From: Paenibacillus_E sp040812395 | Lineage (GTDB): Bacteria > Bacillota > Bacilli > Paenibacillales > NBRC-103111 | Reading direction: 5' to 3' | Length of the DNA: 64,000 bases | Assembly (NCBI RefSeq): GCF_040812395.1 | Contig: NZ_JBFNXH010000007.1 | Coordinates: forward strand, 1 to 64,000 | Part shown: positions 18,434-27,636 of the stretch, one piece after another | How the letters are laid out: each line of letters opens with the position of its first letter | Position numbering within the stretch: the first letter of the stretch is position 1 | Notes under the pieces: model-generated | Seen by the model: the letters and a program-made list of their open reading frames with translations, nothing else | Told to the model about the DNA's origin: nothing | Databases searched by the model: none | Translations under genes and position numbers: made by a program

Positions 18434-19306
18434 TTATCGATGTCCGGATTGCTTTCGGAACATTTGCGGCGAAATTCCCATCTTCTTTTTGAACGATTTA
18501 CAGAAATAAGCACTGCTGTTAAAACCGATTTTGAGACCAATCTGGACAATTGGCCAATCAGTCATCGGCAGCAGCAAACAAGCTTCCCGAATGCGGCGCG
18601 CCATAATGTATTGGCTTAACGTAAAACCCGTTTCCTCCTTGAATAAATGAGAGGCGTAAAAGGGAGACAGGTGAAGATTGTCAGCAAGGCGCTCCAAAGA
18701 AAAATCCTCATGATAATGATCCTCAATCCAGCTCATCATTTGCTCGATATGACGCCCTTCGCGCTTCCCGGCTGAGCCAATCTCCTTCTTTGAATCTAGC
18801 GCGTATAATTTACGCATTTCCGTCAAAAGCCTTAATAAAAACAAAGTGAGCTCCTCTTTCTTGGCAAAATCGGATAGCCCCTGCAGCCGGATGTGAAACT
18901 CACAGAACAGTTCATCATAGCGGCTTCGCTCTGCCTCAGTCAGAGAGAAAACTTGTTGTTTCAGCTTATCCTTCCAAATTTTGCGAAAGAACGTCTGCAA
19001 TGAAGGGAATGGAGCGACAAAGCGATCAAACAAATACGGATCAAAGATGAGAGGTGTCCGCACATAAGGCGGATTCATTTTAAAATGATGGAGCTGGTAC
19101 GGTTGGCAGATCAATAGCGTTCCCGGGCCGATCTCGTGCATCTTCTGATCTAGTATGACATGTCCGCTTCCTTCCAGAATGAAGACGATTTCGATGCCTT
19201 GATGGGCATTGATATTTTCCCAGCACGTCTCTCTCGTTGCCTCATGAAGGAAAAATAAAAAGTGACGCTCAGCAAACTGCGGGATCGGATTCACCATTCG
19301 ATTCAT
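18434..19306 (-). CDS. AraC-family transcriptional regulator with cupin sensor domain
   Basis: This DNA-binding regulator of 290 residues has an N-terminal cupin-like sugar-sensing domain (NINAHQGIEIVFILEGSGHVILD, residues 24-46) and a C-terminal AraC/XylS domain with two helix-turn-helix units. The first is around FSLERLADNLHLSPFYASHLFKEETGF and the second around IVQIGLKIGFNSSAYFCKSFKKKMGISP. AAGGAGGG precedes the ATG. It is the second gene of the catabolic operon and probably controls it in response to the substrate. A 96-base gap separates it from the isomerase gene; I see no hairpin there, so read-through is likely. Confidence 0.92.
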   Translation of the reverse strand: MNRMVNPIPQFAERHFLFFLHEATRETCWENINAHQGIEIVFILEGSGHVILDQKMHEIGPGTLLICQPYQLHHFKMNPPYVRTPLIFDPYLFDRFVAPFPSLQTFFRKIWKDKLKQQVFSLTEAERSRYDELFCEFHIRLQGLSDFAKKEELTLFLLRLLTEMRKLYALDSKKEIGSAGKREGRHIEQMMSWIEDHYHEDFSLERLADNLHLSPFYASHLFKEETGFTLSQYIMARRIREACLLLPMTDWPIVQIGLKIGFNSSAYFCKSFKKKMGISPQMFRKQSGHR

Positions 19307-19323
19307 TCTGCTGTTCCCTCCTT

Positions 19324-20379
19324 CTAATCAACCGTATGCTCCAGTTTGGCCGCCAACCAATCATAAGCATGAGCGCCCGAAATTTCGTGCTTCCCATCAA
19401 AAATCTCCACCTCAAAGTTCTCTTTGACTCCTAGTGCTTCATACCGGGCTTCGAGAATCTCCGCTGCGGCCAACACACCATGCAGCGGGAAAAGGGGATC
19501 TTCTTTGCCCGTTTCCAAATATAGCGCCCGAGGTGCAATTAAACTCACAATATCCGGCATGTCTCCAAGCTCGACAATTCCGGGGATATAATCGCAGAGA
19601 CAGTGCTGTCTGGTAAAAAAATGACTGTCTTTGTAGGTATTCGTATACCCGCTGAGCACCACGGCACGAAAGCGCTCATCCAGCGCCGCAGCCAAGTAAC
19701 CGACAAAGGCGCCTCCCGACAACCCCATGCTGCCCACCCCACCCGTCTGTACATCAGGACGCGACTGCGCATAATCCACAACCCGAAGCACTTCATAGGT
19801 ACGAATACCGGCCAGCGTCTCCCCCAGATGTGTCAAATACGAAGAAAGCTTATAACACGAAGATTTCCTCCTATCCTCAATCGAGGTGTCCTGTAGGGCA
19901 TCCTCATCCAATTTTCTCTCCCCGAAGCCAAGGAGTTCCGGTACGATAACTACAAACCCCCGTCGCACAAGCGACAAGGCAAAATGTTTGTGGATGCCTT
20001 CGCCTTCCTGCCGTTCCTGATCGTCCGGAGAAAGACCGACAAGTTCCCTGCTGCCATATCCATGCCCGTGAAGGGCTATGACGGCTGGGCGCGGACGTTC
20101 TGAAGCACGCTTAGGCAGAAGCACATAGATAGGCATCGTGAGTCCTTTATAAGTCTGAATTTCTACTCTTTCTCTTATAAAGTCGCCGCAATCTTCCTGC
20201 TGTAAGAGAATCGGATGTAAATCGCTTTGAGGCTGCGTATCTATTTTCAGCAATTCCGCCAGCCTTGCCTTTTTTTGCGAACGCTCCTTTTCAGCAGTCA
20301 TTTGCCGATTCGCGGCAGCGTTTTGCAAATGTTCTTCATATATGCGTTCGATGAAAGCATTGGGGGACCAGTTCGCCAT
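19324..20379 (-). CDS. Alpha/beta hydrolase, acetyl-xylan-esterase/dienelactone-hydrolase-like
   Basis: This is a soluble alpha/beta hydrolase of about 351 residues. Visible landmarks are the oxyanion region PAVIALHGHGYGSREL near residue 105, the nucleophile elbow GSMGLSGGAFVGYLAA (Ser near residue 220), an acid in LYLETGKEDPLFP and the catalytic His in FDGKHEISG near the C-terminus. The N-terminal 70 residues are helical, as in the family with PF12715-type architecture. I chose the ATG at 20379, which has AGGAGG five bases upstream, over the longer frame that starts at 20412. It is the promoter-proximal gene of the operon and probably removes an ester group from the sugar substrate before oxidation; the exact ester is unknown. 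Confidence 0.85.
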   Translation of the reverse strand: MANWSPNAFIERIYEEHLQNAAANRQMTAEKERSQKKARLAELLKIDTQPQSDLHPILLQQEDCGDFIRERVEIQTYKGLTMPIYVLLPKRASERPRPAVIALHGHGYGSRELVGLSPDDQERQEGEGIHKHFALSLVRRGFVVIVPELLGFGERKLDEDALQDTSIEDRRKSSCYKLSSYLTHLGETLAGIRTYEVLRVVDYAQSRPDVQTGGVGSMGLSGGAFVGYLAAALDERFRAVVLSGYTNTYKDSHFFTRQHCLCDYIPGIVELGDMPDIVSLIAPRALYLETGKEDPLFPLHGVLAAAEILEARYEALGVKENFEVEIFDGKHEISGAHAYDWLAAKLEHTVD

Positions 20380-20423
20380 ATTATCCTCCTGATTTTTTTC
20401 AATTGGGCTCATCCGTTTGTGTT

Positions 20424-20453
20424 ATCATATTACTGAGTTATCCCATTTGTAAA
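20424..20453 (-). promoter_or_regulatory. Sigma-A-type promoter of the catabolic operon
   Basis: On the minus strand TTTACA (20453-20448) and TATGAT (20429-20424) are separated by 18 bases and lie about 45 bases before the hydrolase start codon. The spacing and hexamers fit a vegetative promoter; no mapping data are available. Confidence 0.5.
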
Positions 20454-20612
20454 GTAGGCTATAGGGAGAGCGCAATTTAGTTATATATCGTAACAATTGT
20501 CTGCTATGATCTGTACAATCAGCAACCGAATCATGATTTTCCGCAAAAGAATATAACGTAATCGTTGTATATTAATGGTATTCATTTTTCTGAAAATAAG
20601 AGGTGTACCCAC

Positions 20613-22025
20613 TTGCCGCACACTCAAATGCCAACGATACAGGAAGCCGCCCATGCTTTCCGCACGGGGATCCAATCGCCGCTAGAATTGCTAAATGTCA
20701 TCATTGATCGCATCCACCGGTTCGAACCCAAACTGAATACCTTTATTTCCGTTTGGGAAAATGAAGCGAGAGCGCAGGCTCTCAGGGCGGAGAAAGAACT
20801 AAGAAACGGCAGGGACAGAGGGCCGCTCCACGGAATTCCCATCTCCCTTAAGGACATGATCGCATATGCAGAGAAGGAAACAACGAACGGTTCGCGCAGA
20901 CTGCCTGCTTTTGTCCCTCAACAGCACGCTACCGTTACTCAAAAACTGCTTGATGCCGGCGCCGTTCTGATCGGCAAATCGCATTTGCATGAATTTGCCT
21001 ATAGCCCGCCTCATCCTCATTATGGCTGGACGCGAAATCCGTGGGATCCTTCGCGCATTCCCGGCGGCTCCAGCTCGGGGTCTGCGGCAGGCCTAAGAGC
21101 AGGCTTCGCGCTTGGAGCGATTGGCACGGATTCGGCCGGCTCCATTCGCGTACCGGCCAGCTTTTGCGGCGTAGTCGGCTTCAAGCCGACTTATGGGCGG
21201 ATCTCCCGATACGGTGTAACACCGTTGTCTCCAACACTCGACCATGTCGGACTCCTTGCTGCATCCTGCGAAGATATCTCTTCACTAGTAGAGGCAGTAG
21301 CTGGATATGATCGGTATGACGGAGCTACCTCAACGCATTTGGCTGACCGAACAACGCTTTCGTTACGAAAACTGGAAAGCCTTGAGGGAATTACGCTGGG
21401 AGTTCCTGACGCCTACTTGAAATCAGGTACGGAACCTGACATACGAGCCGCCATTATAGAAGCGCTTCGCCAAATGGAACAAGCCGGGGCACAGCTCGTC
21501 CCCATCGAGCTTGGTGTCAGCTTGGAAGAGATCAAAGAAATAACCTGGTCGCTTCTTCATGCTGAAGCCCACCGCACGCATCGGGATGTCTTACAGGATT
21601 GGTCGGCGGGCTACAGCGCCAAGCTGCAAGCTAACTTGGAGAATGGACGTGAATACAGTGATCCTCAAACTTATAAGACCATCTTTCAGTTATATGAAAA
21701 AACACGGCAACGCATTTTCCAGGCCTTAGATCAGACAGATGCGCTGATTACGCCGACTTGTCCTGTTGTTGCCGGCCACCTAACGGGACCGCCAAGCAAG
21801 AATAGAGCTTCAAACGGCGAGTTCACGCCATTAGCCAATCTATGCGGATTGCCCGCTATCTCCGTACTTGCTGGTTTTTCCGGAGATGGGCTGCCTATCG
21901 GGATGCAAATCACCGGGCGACTCCATGAAGACGGCACCGTATTGTCCATTGGTCACTTCTACGAGCAGTTAACCTCATGGAGAAAGCAACAGCCTGACGA
22001 ATCGCAATGGGTAGACGGTAAATAA
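20613..22025 (+). CDS. Amidase (amidase signature family, GatA-like)
   Basis: This enzyme of about 470 residues hydrolyses or transfers amide bonds. It carries the Ser-cisSer-Lys triad: Lys in PISLKDM (about residue 80), the cis-Ser in PGGSSSGSAAG (about 153-155) and the nucleophile Ser in DSAGSIRVPA (about 177), followed by GFKPTYGRIS. It is not the GatA of the tRNA amidotransferase by context, because gatB and gatC are absent nearby. I chose the TTG at 20613, which follows AGAGGTG with seven bases of spacing; the frame is open from an ATG at 20565 that has no ribosome binding site. It diverges from the catabolic operon, and the repeat copy at 22026 begins immediately after its stop codon. 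Confidence 0.88.
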   Translation: MPHTQMPTIQEAAHAFRTGIQSPLELLNVIIDRIHRFEPKLNTFISVWENEARAQALRAEKELRNGRDRGPLHGIPISLKDMIAYAEKETTNGSRRLPAFVPQQHATVTQKLLDAGAVLIGKSHLHEFAYSPPHPHYGWTRNPWDPSRIPGGSSSGSAAGLRAGFALGAIGTDSAGSIRVPASFCGVVGFKPTYGRISRYGVTPLSPTLDHVGLLAASCEDISSLVEAVAGYDRYDGATSTHLADRTTLSLRKLESLEGITLGVPDAYLKSGTEPDIRAAIIEALRQMEQAGAQLVPIELGVSLEEIKEITWSLLHAEAHRTHRDVLQDWSAGYSAKLQANLENGREYSDPQTYKTIFQLYEKTRQRIFQALDQTDALITPTCPVVAGHLTGPPSKNRASNGEFTPLANLCGLPAISVLAGFSGDGLPIGMQITGRLHEDGTVLSIGHFYEQLTSWRKQQPDESQWVDGK

Positions 22026-22808
22026 ACCTGAGGCTATGCCTCAGGTCCTTGTCTAAACCCAAACGTTGGAGCATGGGAGGGAATGGGTATGGGATTCCAA
22101 CCGCTGTTAAAGTCGTGTTCCTTGATTGGACAAGGTGGTGCGAACACGACTTTAAAGGCGGACGCTATCGCTTTTCCACCCCGCACCCCTTCCCTTTCTG
22201 TTCTACTTGGTGCTGCCTTCCACTTCTCTTCCCCCTAACCTGCCTTCTATCCGGTATTCCTATCCATGAACACCTCTGTATGAGAAGATTCAGAGACATT
22301 TCACCTTTGAAAACGTGAGACAGCCGCCATGCAGCGCGACGCAACGCGCGCCCGAGGAGGTACTGCCGGACCGCCAGTTCCCCATGCACAGCGATATCGA
22401 CGGAACTACGATGCCTTATTCCACGGTAACGCCCCTTTTCTCCCCCTGAAGCGGAACTGGGGTGCGTTAAATGAGCGAAACCGTGCCTACAACCCAGCAT
22501 TTCCTGCTCATAACGCACGGTAGTTCCGCGAAATGTCCCTACAACCGAAAATACCGCCTCGTAACGCATCTACGTTCCGCTCACTCATGCAAAAAGACGA
22601 TCAATCGCAGATCGAGACGACATTACAATACTCCGAACTGCTGTGACACTTCCGGATCTTCTACGTCCTTCCTGTCAAATGCTCGTACCACACGATGCGT
22701 GCGGAATCTCTCCGCTCTGCGAGCTCGTCACACACACATACCTGACGGTATGTGCTTTCTAATCGTTATGATGGGTATCCCCAACACTTTAGTTCTGTTA
22801 AGGATTTA
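22026..22808 (+). repeat. Interspersed repeat element, copy 2
   Basis: This full-length copy starts one base after the amidase stop with the hairpin ACCTGAGGC-TAT-GCCTCAGGT. It contains a long-stem cassette whose arms (22107-22120 and 22142-22155, TTAAAGTCGTGTTC and its exact complement) differ completely from those in copies 4 and 5. It also has the GC-rich middle cassette (cagccgccatg...gcgcgcc) shared only with copy 5. The four GCGGAACTA-type units lie between about 22399 and 22580 in the same direct-direct-inverted-inverted order. It ends with ...gattta like copies 1 and 4. Confidence 0.85.
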
Positions 22809-22820
22809 ACCATTCTGGCG

Positions 22821-22866
22821 AAAAAGAGCACCTTGCGCAGCAATACTCGCAACGGTGCTCTTTTTT
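22821..22866. terminator. Bidirectional terminator between repeat copy 2 and the GNAT gene
   Basis: AAAAAGAGCACC and GGTGCTCTTTTTT form a stem that extends through TTGCG/CGCAA around a short loop. The minus-strand gene ends inside it (stop at 22865-22867), so it serves that gene and any plus-strand transcript. Confidence 0.85.
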
Positions 22867-23302
22867 AATCAATGGCCGCTTCTTCGTCTATTTCATACGT
22901 GCAGAGGAATCGCTCGACCCCCGGGTATTTCTCTCCCAGGCTGTTGATCACGAAACCAATGCTTCTATAAAAATCGACCGCTTCCTCATCCGTTTCAGCA
23001 ACGATCCGCGCAGGACTCATTTCTTCAATGATTTCAAGAATCATCCCACGGCCGAATCCTACACCTCTGCTCTCCGGTTCTACTGCCAGATGGGTTAACG
23101 TCATCTCCTGCGCTTCATTCAAGCGGAAACCAATGATCCCCACCATGACGTCTTCTGACTCGTATGCAAACAACCACATGTCAGCATCGGCATCATACTG
23201 CTGAATAATCGATTCCAACGCTTCCGGGTCAGGGAAAATGCTGTAGCTTAACAGTTCTTGAATTTGGCTTTCCTGCAATCTGGATTTCACATTGATCAGC
23301 AA
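22865..23302 (-). CDS. GNAT-family N-acetyltransferase
   Basis: This 145-residue acetyltransferase transfers an acetyl group from acetyl-CoA to an unidentified amine. The fold is seen in the strands VGIIGFRL and MTLTHLAVEPESRGVGFGRGMILEI (residues 67-91), where the R/Q-x-x-G-x-G/A motif appears as RGVGFGRG and binds CoA, and in the C-terminal VDFYRSIGFV. The start is TTG at 23302 with a weak upstream AAGAAGTGATG; a shorter form from an internal codon is possible. It stands alone, upstream of the terminator at 22821. Confidence 0.85.
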   Translation of the reverse strand: MLINVKSRLQESQIQELLSYSIFPDPEALESIIQQYDADADMWLFAYESEDVMVGIIGFRLNEAQEMTLTHLAVEPESRGVGFGRGMILEIIEEMSPARIVAETDEEAVDFYRSIGFVINSLGEKYPGVERFLCTYEIDEEAAID

Positions 23303-23383
23303 CTATCATCACTTCTTTCTCGAATCGTCTAACACTAAACTTATATTAAACCATGTTTAATTCATTTCTTCCAGTCTCGCCGT

Positions 23384-24040
23384 CTACGGCTGCACATAAT
23401 CCAGCAGCTTCTTAATATCTGTGAGGTGCGCGATTGGAACCACACCTTTCTCCTTCATTAATTCGTGCTTATTTCCGTACCCTATAAAAGGAACATGAGC
23501 TTCTAATGAAGCTCTGCCATCGATCCACGAATCTCCAATCGACAGCCATTCACCATCCCTCACCCGCGGAAAATGCTGCTTGGCAGTTAAATAGCCGGAT
23601 GGCGAAGGTTTCATGGCGACCATTTGTTCCCGGCCAATAATCAAATCAAAGTAACTTATGATCCCGGTTTCCTCAAGCGCTCGAACAGCTGCTACTCGCG
23701 AATTATTGGTCACAACAACAAGAATATAACGGTTTGTCAGAGCCTCCAGCAGTTCCGTTACGCCAGGTTCAAGTCCCGCACCTTCCATGCCCAGAACTTC
23801 GTGACGAAGAGCAATATGCATCATCGCTTCCTCGTCATTCTTGGCAATGCCCATGCTCTTTACTTGCTCCATAATGGTTGAAGCTGTATGCTCTCCGATA
23901 GAGAAATGATGAGGAAGCAGCTCCTTGCCGATCAAGAAATCGGCTATCTCTCTTTTCATCGCATGAAAATCAATATGAGAATTAAGCAGCGTGTTATCCA
24001 TATCGAACATAATCCCTTTTACTTGATAAGGCTTATCCAT
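23384..24040 (-). CDS. HAD-superfamily hydrolase, phosphoglycolate-phosphatase-like
   Basis: This 218-residue phosphatase has all four HAD motifs: DMDNTLLN at residues 13-20 (nucleophile Asp and acid Asp), VVTNNS around residue 108, the Lys in MVAMKPSPSGY, and GDSWIDGRA around residue 170. The alpha-helical cap inserted after motif I marks it as a subclass I enzyme of the phosphoglycolate or pyrophosphatase type. The substrate is not evident. It is 80 bases from the GNAT gene on the same strand and may be co-transcribed with it. Confidence 0.88.
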   Translation of the reverse strand: MDKPYQVKGIMFDMDNTLLNSHIDFHAMKREIADFLIGKELLPHHFSIGEHTASTIMEQVKSMGIAKNDEEAMMHIALRHEVLGMEGAGLEPGVTELLEALTNRYILVVVTNNSRVAAVRALEETGIISYFDLIIGREQMVAMKPSPSGYLTAKQHFPRVRDGEWLSIGDSWIDGRASLEAHVPFIGYGNKHELMKEKGVVPIAHLTDIKKLLDYVQP

Positions 24041-24282
24041 TCGAATACCAACTCTCTCTCAACTAGCTTCATCGGTTAGAAGAGCTATCCTTCATTTAAT
24101 ATGAATTAATAATAATTTATTGAATTCGACATTTTTAGACTTTTTTCTACACAAAATGCTATATACGCTTGTTTTTATGCCTACTATAATAAAACTCAGC
24201 TTTATTTTCCAGATTATAGCGAACTGGATCTTCTGTCAATCTATCACAGGCTCCGCCACCACCTAGAAGAGAGGTAGCACTT

Positions 24283-25398
24283 ATGCAACACGCTTTGGCT
24301 AGCCCTTATACGATGTTTCTGGTTTTACTATCCTTCATTATCGCTCTGCTGACATCTTATACCTCGCTGAAATTAGCCAAAAAAATATCCGTATCGAAAG
24401 CCTGGCACCAAAAGTTATGGATACTATGCTGCTCAGTCGCTATGGGTGTCGGCATCTGGTCGATGCATTTCACCGCCTTACTTGCTTATCCGTTGCCTGA
24501 TGGGATTCCTTTCAGCATACATGCAGTCCTCACATCTATTGTAATCGCCATCATCGGCGCGTTCATTGGTTTTTTCGTTACGTTTCGCTCCAAGAAACAG
24601 GTAGCCAACATTGTCATTGCCGGAACGTTTATGGGAATGGCGATTAGCGTCATGCAATTCATTGGGATTTCTTCGATGAGTGATGTCAAGGTCCTTTATT
24701 CGCCTCTTCTATTTATTTTGTCGATCATCATAGCTATCATAGCCTCCATTAAAGCGCTTTATGTTTCATTTCATCACAACCAATCCATCCTGCTTAACGG
24801 ATTGATCATAGGCGCAGCCTTCACAGGCATGCATCATATCGGAATGGCGGCTGCCATCATTTCAAAATCGAATTCTATCGCTGTAACTAACCTGATTACA
24901 ATCAATTTGAGCAACTACATTCTGGCGATGTATATTGCTTTCGCAACCCTTGTTATCCTGACCGCCAGCTTCATCATGCTGCTGTTATCGGATCAACGCA
25001 TCGCCCAGCGCATATGGTTGAAAGCTTCCGTTCTCGATTCGTCCATTGATAGCATTATGATGTTTAATCACAGGGGATGGATTGTCGAGTTTAATCCTGC
25101 GGCTGAAGCCACGTTCGGATACACGCGAAAGGATGCGCTCGGCCGGACATTATTTGATTTTTTGTTTACTTTCGATCAAGATGGACAGGGAGCTGCCGCT
25201 CTATTTCGACTATTTAGCCAAAAAGATGACGCCTTGATTGGCAAGCGAGTAAAAATGATGGCTTACCGCTCAGATCGATCTGGTTTTCCTGCGGAAGTAA
25301 CCATAACCGGAAATCTAATCGCAGGCAATCATTTGTATACGGCAACCATTCGGGATCTGACTGAAAGACAGCAGCCTGAACAAAATAAAGAGCCATGA
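24283..25398 (+). CDS. MHYT-domain membrane sensor with C-terminal PAS domain
   Basis: This is a 371-residue integral membrane protein. It has seven membrane segments with the MHYT signature repeated: SMHFTAL around residue 60, a partial repeat near residue 125 and GMHHIGMAA around residue 187. MHYT domains are proposed to sense oxygen, CO or NO through a metal. A PAS domain follows (residues about 245-360: SIMMFNHRGWIVEFNPAAEATFGYTRKDALGRTLFDF). The protein stops there without the GGDEF, EAL or kinase domain that normally gives an output. The ATG has GAGAGGT seven bases upstream. It is monocistronic, with a strong terminator at its end. Confidence 0.88.
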   Translation: MQHALASPYTMFLVLLSFIIALLTSYTSLKLAKKISVSKAWHQKLWILCCSVAMGVGIWSMHFTALLAYPLPDGIPFSIHAVLTSIVIAIIGAFIGFFVTFRSKKQVANIVIAGTFMGMAISVMQFIGISSMSDVKVLYSPLLFILSIIIAIIASIKALYVSFHHNQSILLNGLIIGAAFTGMHHIGMAAAIISKSNSIAVTNLITINLSNYILAMYIAFATLVILTASFIMLLLSDQRIAQRIWLKASVLDSSIDSIMMFNHRGWIVEFNPAAEATFGYTRKDALGRTLFDFLFTFDQDGQGAAALFRLFSQKDDALIGKRVKMMAYRSDRSGFPAEVTITGNLIAGNHLYTATIRDLTERQQPEQNKEP

Positions 25399-25433
25399 AG
25401 CGGGTGCGTCCCGCCTTATGGCTCTTTATTTTT
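25387..25433. terminator. Strong terminator after the MHYT-PAS gene
   Basis: AAAGAGCCAT and ATGGCTCTTT enclose a second stem GCGGG/CCCGC, followed by ATTTTT on the plus strand. The convergent gene fragment at 25426 ends at the same place, so the hairpin once served both strands. Confidence 0.9.
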
Positions 25434-25616
25434 CCGCTTCGTTATAATCCGCTTCGCTGACTCCTGAGGAAAATTTCCTTCCTCCGTAACAATCTGGATC
25501 CCGGTTTTTACCCGCTTCTTCTATCGCTTGAATAGCGCCTAGTGCCGCGCCTACGGTGCCTTCAGCTCCACGATATTGCCCTTGTTGCCAGTGCGCTCGG
25601 CCTAATCGATCTTCGA
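25426..25616 (-). pseudogene. C-terminal fragment of an unknown protein cut by repeat copy 3
   Basis: The minus strand encodes about 60 in-frame residues (DRLGRAHWQQGQYRGAEGTV, then ALGAIQAIEEAGKNRDPDCY, ending YNEAEK and a TAA stop at 25426-25428). They have normal protein composition but no start codon or ribosome binding site. The open frame runs straight into repeat copy 3, where the family sequence ends. I do not recognise the family. The most economical reading is a gene whose 5' part was lost when the repeat arrived or recombined here. Confidence 0.55.
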
Positions 25617-26090
25617 TTCGGTATTCCTATCCATGAGCACCTCTGTAAGAGTAAGATTCCGGGGACATTTCGCCCCCGCAACCTTCGCAAGAAAACGGAG
25701 GAGGTACTGCCGGACCGCCAATTCCCCATCCACAGCGAGATCGGCGGAACTACGAGGCCTTATTTCACGGTAACGTCCCTTTTCTCCCCTTGAAGCGGAA
25801 CTAGGGTGCGTTAAATGAGCGAAAACATGTCTACAACCCAACATTTCCTGCTCATAAGGCACGGTAGTTCCGCGAAATGTCCCTACAACCGAACATACCG
25901 CCTCTTAACGCACCTACGTTCCACTCACCCGTGCAAAAAGGCGATATATCGCAGATCGAAGCGGTATCGGGCACTCCAAACCGCTGTGGCACCTACCGGA
26001 TCTTCTACGTCCATCCTGTCAAATACACGTACCACACGATGCGAGCTCGTCACACCCATATACCTGACGACATATGCTTTCTCGCGCGTC
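25617..26090 (+). repeat. Interspersed repeat element, copy 3 (5'-truncated)
   Basis: This copy lacks the first ~250 bases of the family (opening hairpin and long-stem cassette) and begins at cggtattcctatccatg. It keeps the middle cassette of the cttcgcaagaaaac type shared with copies 1 and 4, the four GCGGAACTA-type units between about 25745 and 25923, and most of the 3' part, but it stops at ...ctttctcgcgcgtc. It sits between a gene fragment and the terminator of the MFS gene. Confidence 0.82.
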
Positions 26091-26141
26091 AAAAAAGCCC
26101 TCCTCGGAAGTCATCAACCGATGACGGAGGAAAGCCCTTTT
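26091..26141 (-). terminator. Terminator of the MFS transporter gene
   Basis: On the minus strand GTCATC/GATGAC and CCTCC/GGAGG form an imperfect hairpin that ends in GGGCTTTTTT, fifteen bases after the transporter stop codon. Confidence 0.6.
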
Positions 26142-26155
26142 ACGCGATACAATGG

Positions 26156-27475
26156 TTATCCCGCCTGACTGGCCGTCGTTCGAATCGCGAACGGTATGAC
26201 AATCGCAATCAAGCTTCCAATAAGTCCGAAGACAAACATACTATGAATGCCTGCGTAAAAATGAGGAGAATGGGTCAAAATGGCGCCCATGATCGTGACA
26301 CTGACCGCTGTTCCGATGTTACGCGAAAATAATTGCAAGGACGTCGAAATCCCTTTCTGATGGGCCTCCACCAGTTGCTGAGAGCCAATCGTCGAAATGG
26401 TAAAAATTAAACCGAAGGCGACGCCAAGCACAGTTAGTGCTGTGAAAGAATACCAAAATGATGAGTTTTCCCGAAGAAAGAACAGCATGATCGCCGTGAT
26501 GATCAGGAAAAAATTACCCGCGACCAGCAGCTTGGTATAGCCGAACCGCAGTACCCATTTTCCGCTTGGCACAGCTACTGCCATCCACCCGATTGAGGTC
26601 GACAGCAAAGCGACTCCGCTAATAAATAACGAATACCCTTGGGTTTGTAAAAACAAAGGCATAAAGCTGGAAGTTCCGAATAACGCGGCGCAACTGACGA
26701 AAGAGCCGGCAATCATGATCGCAACCGGTCGATTGCGAAACAAGTTTAGAGGAACAATCGGCGCTCTATGCTTGCGCTCATAATAGTAAAAAGCAATCAT
26801 CAGCATGAGCCCTGCTACACCGTATATGTAGTTATAGTGCTCTACAGCCGTTGTCAATAAGAGCAGCGAGATTCCGCCTGCGAACAATAAAGCTCCTCCG
26901 TAATCGATCGAAGATCGTTTAGGTTCATACGCTTCCTTATATGGCAGCAGAGCCAGGAGAGCGATCAGGCAAATTGGAATGTTCACGAAGAAAATCCAGC
27001 GCCAGCTCAAGTACGTGACGAAGAATGTGCCCAGTAAAGGCGCCAGAATCGCCGAAAGTCCCCACATCCCTGTGAAAAAAGCCTGCACTTTTCCCCGCTG
27101 CTCCACCGAGAACAGATCGCCGGCAATAATTGATGGGAATGGCATCATCACGCCTGCGCCAATGCCTTGAATCGCTCTAAACAAGATAAGCTGCACCATC
27201 GTCTGCGATAAACCGCAAAGTACGGAACCGCAGAGGAACAGAATCATCCCTGATGCAAAGATTTTTTTACGGCCAAAAAGATCCGATAACCGGCCTGCCA
27301 CCGGCGCCAAAACGGTCGATAACACCATGTAAGAAGTAAATGCCCACGCGTATAAATCGTTTCCGCCAATTTCCTTCACGATAATAGGCATGGTCGTATT
27401 CGCAATTGTGGCATCCATAGATGCAACAAGCATCGCAAGCACAATGCTGACCATAACTGAAGATCGATTGCTCAC
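26156..27475 (-). CDS. MFS drug:proton antiporter, DHA2 (EmrB/QacA-like) type
   Basis: This is a membrane exporter of about 439 residues of the major facilitator superfamily. The N-terminus contains motif D1-like LVASMDATIANTTMPIIVKEI and, between helices 2 and 3, the antiporter motif A as GRLSDLFGRKKIFA. Motif C-like residues in helix 5 read WGLSAILAPLLGTFFVTYLSWRWIFF, typical of DHA2 proteins. About 12-14 hydrophobic segments are visible. I chose the GTG at 27475, which follows AGGAGG with eight bases of spacing, over the longer frame from 27535. No local repressor gene is present. The exported compound cannot be predicted. Confidence 0.88.
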   Translation of the reverse strand: MSNRSSVMVSIVLAMLVASMDATIANTTMPIIVKEIGGNDLYAWAFTSYMVLSTVLAPVAGRLSDLFGRKKIFASGMILFLCGSVLCGLSQTMVQLILFRAIQGIGAGVMMPFPSIIAGDLFSVEQRGKVQAFFTGMWGLSAILAPLLGTFFVTYLSWRWIFFVNIPICLIALLALLPYKEAYEPKRSSIDYGGALLFAGGISLLLLTTAVEHYNYIYGVAGLMLMIAFYYYERKHRAPIVPLNLFRNRPVAIMIAGSFVSCAALFGTSSFMPLFLQTQGYSLFISGVALLSTSIGWMAVAVPSGKWVLRFGYTKLLVAGNFFLIITAIMLFFLRENSSFWYSFTALTVLGVAFGLIFTISTIGSQQLVEAHQKGISTSLQLFSRNIGTAVSVTIMGAILTHSPHFYAGIHSMFVFGLIGSLIAIVIPFAIRTTASQAG

Positions 27476-27636
27476 CTCATGTTCCTCCTGTACGATGTCA
27501 AATTCGTCATATCCACACATTGTAACTGATTGCAAAGCCGGATGTATATAACACAGCTAATAATGTTACAGCCCCCCGGACATTCACCCTGCCCACTAAG
27601 GCTCCATATAATGAACATCGGTTAATTAATTTTTTC

